A DNA stretch of 64,000 bases from Pseudomonas putida (GTDB taxonomy: Bacteria; Pseudomonadota; Gammaproteobacteria; Pseudomonadales; Pseudomonadaceae). The DNA is taken from NCBI RefSeq assembly GCF_026625125.1, contig NZ_CP113097.1:1054001-1118000 (forward strand). Direction: 5' to 3'. This document shows, in pieces, positions 41,249 to 50,399 of the stretch. The position numbers and the translations under genes are program-made. The notes under the pieces are model-generated. The model saw only the letters and a list, made by a program, of their open reading frames with translations, was not told the DNA's origin and ran no database searches. Positions within the stretch are counted from its first letter, which is position 1. Every line of letters starts with the position of its first letter.

Positions 41249-42139
41249 ATGTTCGACTACAAGCTGCTGGCCGCCCTCGCGGCCGTGATCGAGCAAGGTG
41301 GTTTCGAACGTGCAGCGCAGGTACTGGGGCTGTCGCAATCGGCTATCTCACAGCGCATCAAACTGCTCGAGGCGCGGGTTGGCCAGCCGGTGCTGGTGCG
41401 CGCCGCGCCACCGAGCCCGACCGAGGTCGGGCGCCAGTTGCTCAACCATGTGCAGCAGGTGCGGCTGCTCGAACGTGACCTGCAGCGCCAGGTACCGGCA
41501 CTGGATGAGGAAGGCATGCCAGAGCGTCTGCGCATTGCGCTCAACGCGGATAGCCTGGCGACCTGGTGGGCAGGCGCGGTGGGTTCGTTCTGCGCCGAGC
41601 AGCAGGTACTTACCGACCTTGTGGTGGAAGATCAGGAAGTCGGCCTCAAGCGCATGCGTGCCGGGGAAGTGGCGGCCTGCCTGTGCGGCAGCGAGCGGCC
41701 GGTGGCGGGCGCGCGCAGCATGCCGCTGGGCGCCATGCGCTACCGGGCGCTGGCCAGCCCTGCATTCATGGCGCGCTATTTCCCTGGGGGCTTCGAGGCC
41801 CGGCGGCTGGCCCGCACGCCGGCGATCGTGTACGGGCCGGACGATTTTCTGCAGCACCGATACCTCGCTTCTCTAGGTATCGAGGATGGCTTCCTGCACC
41901 ACCTTTGCCCCTCGTCCGAAGGCTTCCTGCGCATGACCGAAGCCGGCCTGGGCTGGGGCCTGGTGCCTGAGTTGCAGGCCCGCGAACAGTTGAAAAGCGG
42001 GCAACTGGTGGAAATATCTACCGATACCCCCATCGATGTGCCGCTGTACTGGCATCATTGGCGCAATGGCGGGCAACTGCTCGCGCAACTGACCGAACAC
42101 CTGCGCCACACGGCCCAGCATTGGCTGGTGCCGTTGTAG
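41249..42139 (+). CDS. argP: LysR-family regulator ArgP (IciA)
   Basis: The 296-aa protein has an N-terminal LysR helix-turn-helix (GGFERAAQVLGLSQSAISQRIKLLEARVGQ) and a periplasmic-binding-like effector domain. ArgP activates argO in response to arginine and represses some lysine genes. The ATG at 41249 was chosen because the family starts MFDYKLLAALAAV; the long frame upstream is a shadow of argO. The 90-nt divergent gap must carry the operators, but I could not define one. Confidence 0.93.
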   Translation: MFDYKLLAALAAVIEQGGFERAAQVLGLSQSAISQRIKLLEARVGQPVLVRAAPPSPTEVGRQLLNHVQQVRLLERDLQRQVPALDEEGMPERLRIALNADSLATWWAGAVGSFCAEQQVLTDLVVEDQEVGLKRMRAGEVAACLCGSERPVAGARSMPLGAMRYRALASPAFMARYFPGGFEARRLARTPAIVYGPDDFLQHRYLASLGIEDGFLHHLCPSSEGFLRMTEAGLGWGLVPELQAREQLKSGQLVEISTDTPIDVPLYWHHWRNGGQLLAQLTEHLRHTAQHWLVPL

Positions 42140-42185
42140 TGGCGGCCGGCGTCTGTTGCATCTGAAATCTGAGGCGGAGTGTTAC

Positions 42186-43181
42186 ATGCGAATTCTGGTC
42201 ACTGGCGCGAGCGGCTTCATCGGCGGGCGCTTTGCGCGCTTTGCCCTGGAGCAAGGCCTGGATGTGCGGGTCAGCGGCCGCCGCGCCGAGGGCGTCGAGC
42301 ACCTGGTCAAGCGTGGTGCGCAGTTCATCCCTGGCGACCTCGGTGACGCCGAACTGGCCCGGCGCCTGTGCCAGGGCGTCGAGGCGGTGGTGCATTGCGC
42401 CGGAGCGGTGGGCACCTGGGGGCGCTATCAGGATTTTTACCAGGGCAATGTGGTGGTCACCGAGAATGTGGTCGAAGGCTGCCTGAAGGAGCACGTCCGT
42501 CGCCTCGTGCACCTGTCGTCGCCGTCGATCTACTTCAATGGCCGCTCGCGCCTGGATATCCGCGAAGACCAGGTGCCGCGTCGTTTTCATCATCCCTACG
42601 CGCAGACCAAATACCTTGGCGAGCAAAAGGTCTTCGGCGCCCAGGAGTTCGGGCTCGAAGTGCTGGCGCTGCGCCCGCGTTTCGTGACCGGCGCCGGTGA
42701 CGCCAGTATTTTCCCACGGCTGATGCAGATGCAGCGCAAGGGCCGCGTGGCGATCATCGGCAACGGCCTGAACAAAGTCGATTTCACCAGCGTGCACAAC
42801 CTCAATGAGGCACTGCTGGGCGCGCTGTTCGCCGATGATCGTGCGTTAGGGCAGGCCTACAACATAAGTAATGGCCAACCGTTACCCTTGTGGGATGTGA
42901 TCAATTACGTCATGCGCCAGATGCAGTTGCCCCAGGTGACCCGTTATCGCGCCTATGGCCTGGCCTACAGCATGGCGGCGCTCAACGAAGCCGCTTGCCT
43001 GCTCTGGCCCGGGCGACCCGAGCCCACCCTCACGCGCCTGGGGATGCAGGTGATGAACCGCGATTTCACCCTGGATATCAGCCGCGCCCGGCAGTACCTG
43101 GATTATCAACCCAAGGTCAGCCTGTGGACGGCGCTGGATGAATTCTGCGCGTGGTGGAAGCACCAACCTTTTGCTCAGTGA
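42186..43181 (+). CDS. NAD(P)-dependent epimerase/dehydratase (extended SDR)
   Basis: The 331-aa protein has a Rossmann motif (ILVTGASGFIGGRFARFAL), a Ser residue at the SSPSIYF position, and the YAQTKYLGE catalytic Tyr-x3-Lys pair near residue 140. This is the extended-SDR pattern seen in epimerases and 3-beta-hydroxysteroid dehydrogenase-like proteins. The substrate is unknown. The ATG at 42186 follows a GGCGGAG site. Confidence 0.88.
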   Translation: MRILVTGASGFIGGRFARFALEQGLDVRVSGRRAEGVEHLVKRGAQFIPGDLGDAELARRLCQGVEAVVHCAGAVGTWGRYQDFYQGNVVVTENVVEGCLKEHVRRLVHLSSPSIYFNGRSRLDIREDQVPRRFHHPYAQTKYLGEQKVFGAQEFGLEVLALRPRFVTGAGDASIFPRLMQMQRKGRVAIIGNGLNKVDFTSVHNLNEALLGALFADDRALGQAYNISNGQPLPLWDVINYVMRQMQLPQVTRYRAYGLAYSMAALNEAACLLWPGRPEPTLTRLGMQVMNRDFTLDISRARQYLDYQPKVSLWTALDEFCAWWKHQPFAQ

Positions 43182-43268
43182 ACCAGGCGTCTGGATGATG
43201 GTCATCAGTGCGCCGCTTGAGCGGTTTATACTCATGTCTCTTTGCTACTACCGCGGTTGAATCTATCC

Positions 43269-44096
43269 ATGCGCAACGATGCCCACGACGATTTTGATGA
43301 TGTGCCAACCCTGCGTGCCGGCACCCCGGATGACGACGAACTCTTGCCGGCGCGTGTCTCGCGCAACCGCCAGAAGGCCGTCAGGCCCGCCAGCACGGGC
43401 CCTTTGTGGGCGTTGCTGGGGGCCTCGTTCATCGCGTTGGCCGGGCTCGGTTGGTGGAGCTTTCAGCAAATCTCGCTGATGGAGCAGCAACTGGTGGCTA
43501 CCCAGGAAAGCTTTGCGCGCATCAGCGAGGAAGCAGCGGGGCGTTTGCAGGCGATCAGTGGCAAGGTCGCTGCCACTGAGACCTCTAGCACCACCGGCAG
43601 TGAAGCGCTCAAGCTGCAGATCCGCCAATTGCAGGCCAGCCTGGCCGAGCAGGGCAAGCAACAGCAGGGCGTGGCAGGGCAAACGGGTGACCTGGGCAAG
43701 CGCCTGGAGCAAGTGCTGGCCGATACCCGTGAACAGCAAAAGGCGGTCACTGAACTGCAAACCCAGTTACAGGCGCAGTTGAAAGCGGTGAATGCCGAGC
43801 TGGCGGCGTTGAAGTCGGGCCAGGTGGATGGCGGCAAGCTGGATGGGCAGCTCAAGAGCCTTAGCGAGGAGGTGGCCGCACTGAAGAAGCAGGGCAACCC
43901 GAAAGCGGCGATCGAGAGCCTGGAGCAGGACGTGCTGGTATTGAAAAGCCAGGTGGACAATCGCCCAGCTGCGGCGGCTGCCGGTACTGCTTCGGTTCAG
44001 GAGTTCGATGCGTTTCGTGGCCAGACGACCCGCAACCTCAATACCCTGCAAAGCCAGATTCAGAACCTGCAGCAGCAGATCAACGCCCGCCCTTGA
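43269..44096 (+). CDS. Single-pass membrane protein with long coiled coil
   Basis: The 275-aa protein has an acidic N-terminus of about 45 residues, one membrane helix (LWALLGASFIALAGLGWWSF, ~45-64) and a periplasmic Gln-rich coiled coil to the C-terminus. It is often annotated 'ATPase' in Pseudomonas, but I see no nucleotide-binding motif. The start at 43269 lacks a good ribosome site; the frame is open to 43242. Function unknown. Confidence 0.78.
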   Translation: MRNDAHDDFDDVPTLRAGTPDDDELLPARVSRNRQKAVRPASTGPLWALLGASFIALAGLGWWSFQQISLMEQQLVATQESFARISEEAAGRLQAISGKVAATETSSTTGSEALKLQIRQLQASLAEQGKQQQGVAGQTGDLGKRLEQVLADTREQQKAVTELQTQLQAQLKAVNAELAALKSGQVDGGKLDGQLKSLSEEVAALKKQGNPKAAIESLEQDVLVLKSQVDNRPAAAAAGTASVQEFDAFRGQTTRNLNTLQSQIQNLQQQINARP

Positions 44097-44179
44097 GGCC
44101 TTGCGGGAGGGCTTTGCCCTCCTTTCGCCGGGCCAGGGCGCTTGTACGGGAATCTTCCGTAGGTCAGCCATGCGTCGCG

Positions 44180-44200
44180 CAGGGCCGCAAAGCGGCCCTG
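44180..44200. terminator. Convergent hairpin before xenB 3' end
   Basis: A 9-10 bp stem (CAGGGCCGC / GCGGCCCTG) with an AAA loop lies between the coiled-coil gene and the xenB stop. It has no T-tract. Confidence 0.5.
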
Positions 44201-44210
44201 GCGCTCGGGC

Positions 44211-45260
44211 TTACAGCCGCGGGTAATCGATGTACCCCACCGGCCCTTTGGCATAGAAGGTTTCCGGGTGCGCCTGGTTCAACGGCGCATCGGCTGCCAG
44301 CCGTGCCGGCAGGTCCGGGTTGGCAATGAATGGCACGCCAAATGCCACCGCATCTGCCTTGCCACTGGCCAATGCAGCATTGGCACTCGCCTTGTCGAAC
44401 CGCTCGTTGACGATGTAAGGGCCACCGAACGCCGCTTTGATCAGCGGGCCGATACTGTCATCGGCTTCCTTCTCCCGCGAGCAGATGAAGGCGATACCCC
44501 GCTTGCCCAGTTCCCGCGCGACATAGGTGAACGTCTCGGCGCGGTCGGCATCACCCATGTCATGGGAGTCTGCGCGCGGTGCAAGGTGCACGCCGACCCG
44601 GCCTGCGCCCCACACGCCGATGGCGGCGTCTGTCACCTCCAGCAGCAGGCGGGCACGGTTTTCCAATGAACCGCCGTAGCGGTCGGTGCGCTGGTTGGTG
44701 CTGCTCTGCAGGAACTGGTCGAGCAGATAGCCGTTGGCACCGTGGATCTCGACGCCGTCGAAACCGGCCGCCTTGGCGTTCTCTGCGCCAGTGCGGTATG
44801 CCTCGACGATGTCGGCGATCTCTTCGCTTTCCAAGGCCCGTGGGGTCGGGTATTCGGTGATCGGTCGCACCAGGCTGACATGGCCCTTGGGCTGGATGGC
44901 GCTGGGCGCCACCGGCAACTCACCGTTCAGGTAGCTGGGGTGGGAAATGCGGCCAACATGCCACAACTGCAGGAATATGCGACCGCCCGCGCCGTGCACG
45001 GCCTTGGTCACGTTGTTCCAGCCGCGTACCTGTTGGTCGTTCCAGATGCCTGGCGTATCAGGGTAGCCGACGCCCATGGGCGTGACCGAAGTCGCTTCAC
45101 TGAGGATCAGCCCGGCGCTGGCGCGCTGCACGTAGTACTCGGCCATCAGCGCATTGGGCACCCGGCCTTCGTCGGCGCGGCAGCGGGTGAGCGGCGCCAT
45201 GATGATGCGGTTGGGCAGTTGCACATCGCCCAGTGTGATCGGATCGAAAAGCGTGGTCAT
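44211..45260 (-). CDS. xenB: Old Yellow Enzyme-family alkene/xenobiotic reductase
   Basis: The 349-aa FMN protein has the OYE barrel with IMAPLTRCRA near the N-terminus, the substrate His-x-x-Asn pair in IHGANGYLLDQFL, and RYGGSLENRARLLLE. It reduces activated alkenes or nitro compounds with NAD(P)H. It resembles Pseudomonas XenB in length and motifs. It lies 18 nt downstream of an arsR-type gene, so it is probably co-transcribed and controlled by that repressor. Confidence 0.9.
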   Translation of the reverse strand: MTTLFDPITLGDVQLPNRIIMAPLTRCRADEGRVPNALMAEYYVQRASAGLILSEATSVTPMGVGYPDTPGIWNDQQVRGWNNVTKAVHGAGGRIFLQLWHVGRISHPSYLNGELPVAPSAIQPKGHVSLVRPITEYPTPRALESEEIADIVEAYRTGAENAKAAGFDGVEIHGANGYLLDQFLQSSTNQRTDRYGGSLENRARLLLEVTDAAIGVWGAGRVGVHLAPRADSHDMGDADRAETFTYVARELGKRGIAFICSREKEADDSIGPLIKAAFGGPYIVNERFDKASANAALASGKADAVAFGVPFIANPDLPARLAADAPLNQAHPETFYAKGPVGYIDYPRL

Positions 45261-45278
45261 AAGTGTTTACCTGCTTGG

Positions 45279-45581
45279 TCAAAGCGCTTGGCGCAGTTGT
45301 TCGAGAAACGCCTGGATGGTGGCTTCGTTGCGTTTGAAAAAATGCCACTGGCCGATCTTCTGGCTGCTGACCAGGCCAGCGCGCTGCAAGGTCGCCAGGT
45401 GGGCAGAAACGGTCGACTGCGACAGGCCGCAGCGTTGATCGATCTGCCCGGCACAGACACCGTGCTCGGTGCTGTGGTGTTGGGCAGGAAAGTGCGCTGC
45501 CGGGTCCTTGAGCCAGTTGAGGATTTCTCGCCGGACCGGGTGGGCCAGGGCTTTTATGATTTCGTCGAGATCGAGAGGCAT
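45279..45581 (-). CDS. ArsR-family transcriptional repressor
   Basis: The 100-aa protein has the ArsR winged helix (IIKALAHPVRREILNWLKD and CGLSQSTVSAHLATLQRAGLV). Two cysteines flank the recognition region (GVCAGQIDQRCG), but the ELCVCDL-type metal site is absent. It may sense electrophiles or redox state rather than arsenite. The start MPLDLDEI at 45581 is preferred to the open frame upstream. A clear palindromic operator lies in the divergent gap to acpH. Confidence 0.88.
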   Translation of the reverse strand: MPLDLDEIIKALAHPVRREILNWLKDPAAHFPAQHHSTEHGVCAGQIDQRCGLSQSTVSAHLATLQRAGLVSSQKIGQWHFFKRNEATIQAFLEQLRQAL

Positions 45582-45635
45582 GGTGTGGGGCTCATGGTGT
45601 AGCGGTATATCGTGATGTGACGAAATATAAATCGG

Positions 45636-45649
45636 TATTTCGCGATATA
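45636..45649. promoter_or_regulatory. Second, imperfect operator-like palindrome
   Basis: TATTTCGCGATATA is a near-palindrome centred on CG. It shares the TATxTCGCG core with the perfect palindrome 45 nt away, and may be a second repressor site nearer the arsR start. Confidence 0.4.
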
Positions 45650-45680
45650 GAAATATGAAGTCGTTCTGAGCTGAGCGCGA

Positions 45681-45704
45681 ATCGTTATATCGCGTTATAA
45701 CGAT
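45681..45704. promoter_or_regulatory. Operator-like perfect palindrome between arsR and acpH
   Basis: ATCGTTATA and TATAACGAT are perfect 9-bp complements separated by TCGCGT. The AT-rich dyad of this size matches ArsR/SmtB operator architecture. It is 100 nt upstream of arsR and 30 nt upstream of acpH. Confidence 0.65.
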
Positions 45705-45733
45705 ATATGAATGCACGGTGCTAAACTGCGCCC

Positions 45734-46315
45734 ATGAACTACCTCGCACACCTGCACCTGGGCGGCCCGGCGCCGCAACAATTGCTTGGCAGCCTGTATG
45801 GCGATTTCGTCAAAGGCTCGCTGGAGGGGCGCTTTGCGCCGACGCTGGAAGCTGCCATCCGTCTGCATCGGCATATCGACAGTTATACCGATCAACACCC
45901 GCTGGTGTTGGCGGCGCTGGCGCGGTTTCCCCGGGAGCGGCGCCGCTATGCCGGCATCATCGTGGATGTGTTTTTCGACCATTGCCTGGCACACCATTGG
46001 GGCGACTACGCCGAGCAGCCGCTGGCGCAGTTCACCGGTGCGTTCTATCGCGTGTTGCTGGCCGAGCCCGAGTTGCCAGAACGCTTGGCACGCATTGCGC
46101 CCTCGATGGCCGCAGATGACTGGCTGGGGGCCTATGGCGATTTTGCCACCCTGGAGCAGGTCTTCAACGGCATTGGGCGACGCTTGTCCAGGCCTGAGGG
46201 CATGATGGGCGTGATGACCGAGCTTGAGCGGCTATACGAGCCGTTGCTGGCGGATTTCCGTGAGTTCTATCCGCAGTTGCAGGCGTTTGCCGCAGCGCAG
46301 AGGGCTGGCACCTAG
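45734..46315 (+). CDS. acpH: Acyl-carrier-protein phosphodiesterase (AcpH)
   Basis: AcpH removes the 4'-phosphopantetheine from acyl carrier protein. The 193-aa protein begins MNYLAHLHLGG and has the HD-like metal residues expected of the family in GDFVKG, HRHIDSYTDQHP and DVFFDHCLA. Length matches E. coli AcpH. It is transcribed divergently from arsR and so shares the operator region. No Shine-Dalgarno site is evident. Confidence 0.9.
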   Translation: MNYLAHLHLGGPAPQQLLGSLYGDFVKGSLEGRFAPTLEAAIRLHRHIDSYTDQHPLVLAALARFPRERRRYAGIIVDVFFDHCLAHHWGDYAEQPLAQFTGAFYRVLLAEPELPERLARIAPSMAADDWLGAYGDFATLEQVFNGIGRRLSRPEGMMGVMTELERLYEPLLADFREFYPQLQAFAAAQRAGT

Positions 46316-46336
46316 CGCTGAACTGCCAATCGAGCA

Positions 46337-47125
46337 TCAAGCCACCTGAGCCTGTCGGCCCAGGGCCACCTCGACTTCGCCCACGCCGAACAACGCCCGC
46401 TCGATGGCCTGCTGCGCCTGCAATGCCAACGCCGCGCGCTCTTTGTTCACGCTGCTGATCGGCTGCAACAGGTGAATGCACACCTTACCCCGCGGCTCGG
46501 CGAACAGGCGCAACAGGTGGGCCACCAGGTCATCGTTACCAATGAACGGCGCAACCAGGTCGGCCTCGCCGTTGCGCAGGTACGCAAGGGCAACGGGCTG
46601 CACCGCCACACCCTGATCGATGGCCCCTGCCAGCAAACGCCCGTGGAAGGTCCGCACCTGGCGCCCGTCGGTCGTGGTGCCTTCGGGGAAGATCAACAGC
46701 GGCCTGGCGTCGCCCAGTTGTGCGCTGATCTGTTCACGCAGGCGCTGGCTGTCGCCGCCGCCGCGGCGGATGAACAACGTGCCGGCTTTCTCCGCCAGCC
46801 AGCCCGCCACTGGCCAGTGGCGGACTTCGGCCTTAGACAGGAACGACAGCGGCAGCAGCATGCCGAGCAGTGGGATATCGGTCCAGGACACGTGGTTGCT
46901 GACCCACAACATCGGCCGTTTGGGCAGCTCACCGATTACCTGCACGTCGAAGGGCAGGGCCGCGACCAGGCGCTTCATGAACAGGCAGGTCCAGCGCTGG
47001 CGGCGCTCGATGGAGGCTTTGCTGCCCAGGCGTTCGCCGACGGCGATCACGCTGGCCATGAGCATGCCCAAGAGCAGCACCAACAACAGCCTTGCGAGGC
47101 GGGCGAACACCCGCAGCTTGGGCAT
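46337..47125 (-). CDS. olsA: Lyso-ornithine lipid O-acyltransferase (PlsC family)
   Basis: The 262-aa protein has an N-terminal membrane helix and the acyltransferase motif NHVSWTD (His78/Asp83), then FPEGTTTDG. Next to olsB it is the second enzyme of ornithine-lipid synthesis, adding the ester-linked acyl chain. The ATG at 47125 overlaps the olsB stop by one base (TGATG). Confidence 0.9.
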   Translation of the reverse strand: MPKLRVFARLARLLLVLLLGMLMASVIAVGERLGSKASIERRQRWTCLFMKRLVAALPFDVQVIGELPKRPMLWVSNHVSWTDIPLLGMLLPLSFLSKAEVRHWPVAGWLAEKAGTLFIRRGGGDSQRLREQISAQLGDARPLLIFPEGTTTDGRQVRTFHGRLLAGAIDQGVAVQPVALAYLRNGEADLVAPFIGNDDLVAHLLRLFAEPRGKVCIHLLQPISSVNKERAALALQAQQAIERALFGVGEVEVALGRQAQVA

Positions 47126-47880
47126 CAGACCGCTGCCTTGAAGTGGCGGGCGTAACGCGGGCACAGGTCATCACGCTTGAGCAGGATGAACACGTCGGCA
47201 ACCTGGAAGTCCTCATCCCAGCAGGGTTCACCGCAGATCTTCGCACCCAGGCGCATGTAGGCCTTCAGCAGCGGCGGCATTTCAGCGATGACATTGTGCG
47301 GCAGGGCCAGGGTGGGCAGCGGGTTCTTCGGTTCTGCACGCAGATGTTCGGTGCACAGGTAGCGCTCGCGCAGCCGTTGCATGACAGCATGGGCCTGAAC
47401 ACCGCCATCCTGCATGGGGATGCTCGCGCAGCCCATCAGGTAGCTGTAACGGCCTTCATTGAGCACTTCGGCCAGCTCGCCCCAGAGCACGGCGATGGTG
47501 CCGCCGTTGCGGTAGCCGGGGTCCACGCAGGTGCGGCCCAGTTCGAGGATTGGCCCTTGCAGTTGCAGCAGGCCATGCAGGCTGAATTCTTCTTCACTGT
47601 AGAAACGCCCCAGGCTGCTGGCGGCCTGATGGTCGAGCAGGCGGGTGGTGGCGACCAGTTCGCCGGTGCTCAGGTCGCGTACGCCGATGTGCTGGCAGTG
47701 TACGTCGTAGTCATCCATGTCCAGGCCCAGTTCAGCGCCCTTGAGCCGGGCCTTGAATTCTGCGCTGAACACGTTGTAGCGCAGGGCCTGTGCTTCCTGC
47801 AGGGCCGCGGCGCCGACCAGGCGTTCGGCTTGCAGACGGCGTTCAGTGCTGTTGTCGCCAGAGCGAGCGGTCCGAGTCAT
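47125..47880 (-). CDS. olsB: Ornithine N-alpha-acyltransferase OlsB (GNAT fold)
   Basis: OlsB transfers a 3-hydroxyacyl chain from ACP to ornithine, the first step of phosphate-free ornithine lipid synthesis. The 251-aa protein contains the OlsB core around [12 protein letters not shown] and [22 protein letters not shown]. The ATG at 47880 ([15 protein letters not shown]) follows GGGAG; codons upstream are not family sequence. The olsBA order and overlap fit an operon. Confidence 0.92.
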   Translation of the reverse strand: MTRTARSGDNSTERRLQAERLVGAAALQEAQALRYNVFSAEFKARLKGAELGLDMDDYDVHCQHIGVRDLSTGELVATTRLLDHQAASSLGRFYSEEEFSLHGLLQLQGPILELGRTCVDPGYRNGGTIAVLWGELAEVLNEGRYSYLMGCASIPMQDGGVQAHAVMQRLRERYLCTEHLRAEPKNPLPTLALPHNVIAEMPPLLKAYMRLGAKICGEPCWDEDFQVADVFILLKRDDLCPRYARHFKAAV

Positions 47881-48028
47881 TGCGAGTCTCCCTAAGCCAG
47901 CCATGAAGGGTTGCGGCCGGTCGGCTTTGTTGTGCAAAGTCAGCCTAGGTAGGCGCGGTGTCACCCCTGTGAACCTTTGGTGATGCTTGCGTGACACCCC
48001 TGACAAGCGCTTATGAGAGGAGCGTCCG

Positions 48029-48916
48029 ATGGCCTGGTTGCAACGACTCAACGATCCCTTTCGCCAGCCTCTGGCCGATACCTTGGGCGAGCTCTATGCC
48101 GCGCAGCTCGAACGCCTCGGCGGGTGCGCCCCGTTCGAGCTGGCGGTGCTGGGTGGGCGCGCCATGGCCACACCTGGCCTGGCGTTTCTGCTTGGCTACC
48201 AGGCCGCCTTGCGTGCGCTGTGGCCCAGCGCCCCCGCCACCCTCGGCGCGCTGTGCGCCACCGAGGGGCGTAGCGTGCGCCCGGCGCACATGCAGACGCG
48301 CCTGGAGGCTTTGCGTCTGACGGGTAGTAAGGACTTCGTGACCGCGGGGCTTGACGCCGAATGGCTGCTGGTGGCGGCACGCAGCGAGGGGCAGGGTGAA
48401 GCACCGCGCCTGAGCCTGGGGGTGGTTTACCCGGGTGAGCCAGGGGTGACCCTGGAGGCGTTGCCAACCCTGCCATTGATGCCTGATGTCGGCCACGGGC
48501 GCCTGCAACTTCGCCAGGCTGCCTGCGAACTGCTGGCCGGTGATGGGTGGGATGCATACGTCAAACCGTTTCGCTCACTGGAAGATTTGTACGTGCTGGC
48601 GGCGATGGTTGCCTGGTTGTATGGCGTAGCGCAGGAAAGCGGCTGGCAACAGGCGCTGCGGTTGCGCCTGATCGGCTTGTTGGCGGGTTGTGCCGAGGCC
48701 AGCCGCCAGTGCGCCGACAGTGTCGGCTGCCATTTATTGCTGGCGGGCTTGTTTGCGCAGTTTCAGGCACTGAAGCCGTCCATCGACGAAGCCCTGTCGG
48801 CCGGGCCGGCGCAATGGGCGCAGCTGTGGCAGCGCGATCAGGGCGTCATGGCGCTGGCGACGGCTGCTCGGGAAAAGCGCCTGGCCAAGGCTTGGGAGGC
48901 TGCCGGATTGTCATGA
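48029..48916 (+). CDS. Acyl-CoA dehydrogenase-like protein, short and divergent
   Basis: The 295-aa protein resembles the acyl-CoA dehydrogenase family in its middle region ([24 protein letters not shown]). It is about 80-100 residues shorter than active enzymes and I cannot find the usual catalytic glutamate or FAD signatures. It is divergent from olsB and has a good AGGAG site. It may be a degenerate family member or act on a carrier-bound acyl chain. Function not assigned. Confidence 0.7.
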   Translation: MAWLQRLNDPFRQPLADTLGELYAAQLERLGGCAPFELAVLGGRAMATPGLAFLLGYQAALRALWPSAPATLGALCATEGRSVRPAHMQTRLEALRLTGSKDFVTAGLDAEWLLVAARSEGQGEAPRLSLGVVYPGEPGVTLEALPTLPLMPDVGHGRLQLRQAACELLAGDGWDAYVKPFRSLEDLYVLAAMVAWLYGVAQESGWQQALRLRLIGLLAGCAEASRQCADSVGCHLLLAGLFAQFQALKPSIDEALSAGPAQWAQLWQRDQGVMALATAAREKRLAKAWEAAGLS

Positions 48917-48979
48917 ACGCCTGGCAGGATCGCCTGATCCGTTGACACCCGGGTCGCCCTGCGGCCCCAAGAGGCGTTC

Positions 48980-50062
48980 ATGTTGAAGACCGGGCTGATT
49001 ATCCTGGCGGTGGCGCTTGGTTCGGCCAGGGCAGAGGACTGGCCCCTGCCGGAGTGGCAAGCCGACACCACGGCCATCGACTGGCAGGCTGTCGACAGCT
49101 ATGCCTTCCCGGAGCGCGCTACCACCCGGCGCAGCGGCATTCGCAGCGACGCCCTGCTGATCATCCGCGACGGCCGCATCCTGCACGAGCGGTACGCCGC
49201 GCCTACCACCGCGAAAACCGCCCACCTGACCTGGTCGGTGAGCAAGAGCGTACTGGCTACAGTGCTGGGCGTGGCCCAGGGCGAGGGGCGTTTTCAGTTG
49301 CAGGACCCAGCAGCACGCTATTACCCGCCCATGCAGGCCCACCCCGATGTGCGTATGGCCGACCTGTTGCATTGGGCCAGTGGCCTGGCCTGGCAGGAAG
49401 ACTACGAATACGCACCGCTGAAATCCTCGGTGGTGGCAATGCTCTATACCCGAGGGCGCCATGACATGGCCGCGTATACCGCTGCAAGGCCCGTTGCCGA
49501 AGCGCCTGGGCAGCGATTCCTGTATTCCAGTGGCGACAGCAATGTCCTGGCCGCCGCATTGCGCGGCATGCTCAAGGGCGGTGCTTACCCTGACTACCCC
49601 TGGCAGGCGCTGTTCACCCCGCTGGGCATTCACAGCGCCGTGTGGGAGCGCGATGGCAGTGGCACCTTCGTTGGCTCTTCCTACCTCTACCTCAGTGCCC
49701 GCGACCTGGCACGCATCGGCCTGTTGATGCAGCGTGAAGGGCGCTGGGGTGGTCGCCAATTGCTGCCGGCAAGCTGGGTCGCCTTCAATCGTACCCTGTT
49801 CAGCCAGGCCACACCGCTGCCCGGGGAAGCCAACCCCGGTGGCCACTGGTGGCTCAACCAGCCACTGCCGGGCAGTACCTTGCCCTGGCCTGACGCGCCA
49901 GCAGACACCTATGCCGCCCTCGGCCACTGGGGCCAGGCCCTTTACATACTGCCGAGCCACAAGCTGGTCATCGTCCGCTACGCCGATGACCGTGATGGCA
50001 GTTACAGCCATAACGAACTGCTAAGGCGGGTGCTGACAGCGCTGGCCAAGGAGGGGGCATGA
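48980..50062 (+). CDS. Exported serine beta-lactamase-fold hydrolase
   Basis: The 360-aa protein has a short signal peptide (cleavage near ARA-ED). It has the class C/esterase catalytic layout: WSVSKS with Ser87 and Lys90 (SxxK), YSSGDSN near residue 180 as the Tyr motif, and GHWGQ near the C-terminus in place of KTG. It is more likely an esterase or peptidase of the EstB/6-aminohexanoate hydrolase type than a true beta-lactamase. It overlaps the next gene by 4 nt. Confidence 0.85.
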   Translation: MLKTGLIILAVALGSARAEDWPLPEWQADTTAIDWQAVDSYAFPERATTRRSGIRSDALLIIRDGRILHERYAAPTTAKTAHLTWSVSKSVLATVLGVAQGEGRFQLQDPAARYYPPMQAHPDVRMADLLHWASGLAWQEDYEYAPLKSSVVAMLYTRGRHDMAAYTAARPVAEAPGQRFLYSSGDSNVLAAALRGMLKGGAYPDYPWQALFTPLGIHSAVWERDGSGTFVGSSYLYLSARDLARIGLLMQREGRWGGRQLLPASWVAFNRTLFSQATPLPGEANPGGHWWLNQPLPGSTLPWPDAPADTYAALGHWGQALYILPSHKLVIVRYADDRDGSYSHNELLRRVLTALAKEGA

Positions 50063-50355
50063 AGCGGCTGCTGGGGCTGGTGATGCTTGCCTTGCTGGGC
50101 TGGGCCTGGCTGGAGCGCCAGGCATTGGCGGATTTCCCGGGTATTCTTTCGGCTTATTCGGCCAAGGAGTATTGCTCCTGCCGTTTCGTCATGGGCCTGG
50201 ACCCTGACTATTGCCGGGGTTATGTAGCGCAGTGGTTGCCGTTGAGCATGCTGGAGGAAGACAGCCAGCGGCGTCTGGTCAGTGCCGCAGGGCTGGGCCA
50301 GCGCAATCAGGCGGCATGGCAGGGCGCGCAGGTTGGCTGCCGCTTGCTGCCATGA
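50059..50355 (+). CDS. Small exported cysteine-containing protein
   Basis: The 98-aa protein starts in an ATGA overlap with the hydrolase gene. It has an N-terminal hydrophobic segment (LLGLVMLALLGWAWL) and four cysteines in the mature part (CSC, then one in DYCRGY and one near the end). It could be a periplasmic partner of the hydrolase. I do not recognise a family. Confidence 0.75.
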   Translation: MKRLLGLVMLALLGWAWLERQALADFPGILSAYSAKEYCSCRFVMGLDPDYCRGYVAQWLPLSMLEEDSQRRLVSAAGLGQRNQAAWQGAQVGCRLLP

Positions 50356-50399
50356 AAAGGGCCGGGTAAGGTTGGCGGTCTGGTTTCACGAGATCTGTC

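Noticed and set aside
47941..48001. Possible Pho box upstream of olsB
   Set aside because: GTGTCAC...GCATCAC resembles two PhoB half-sites, but the second half matches only 4 of 7. Expected phosphate control of ornithine lipids is not enough to support it.
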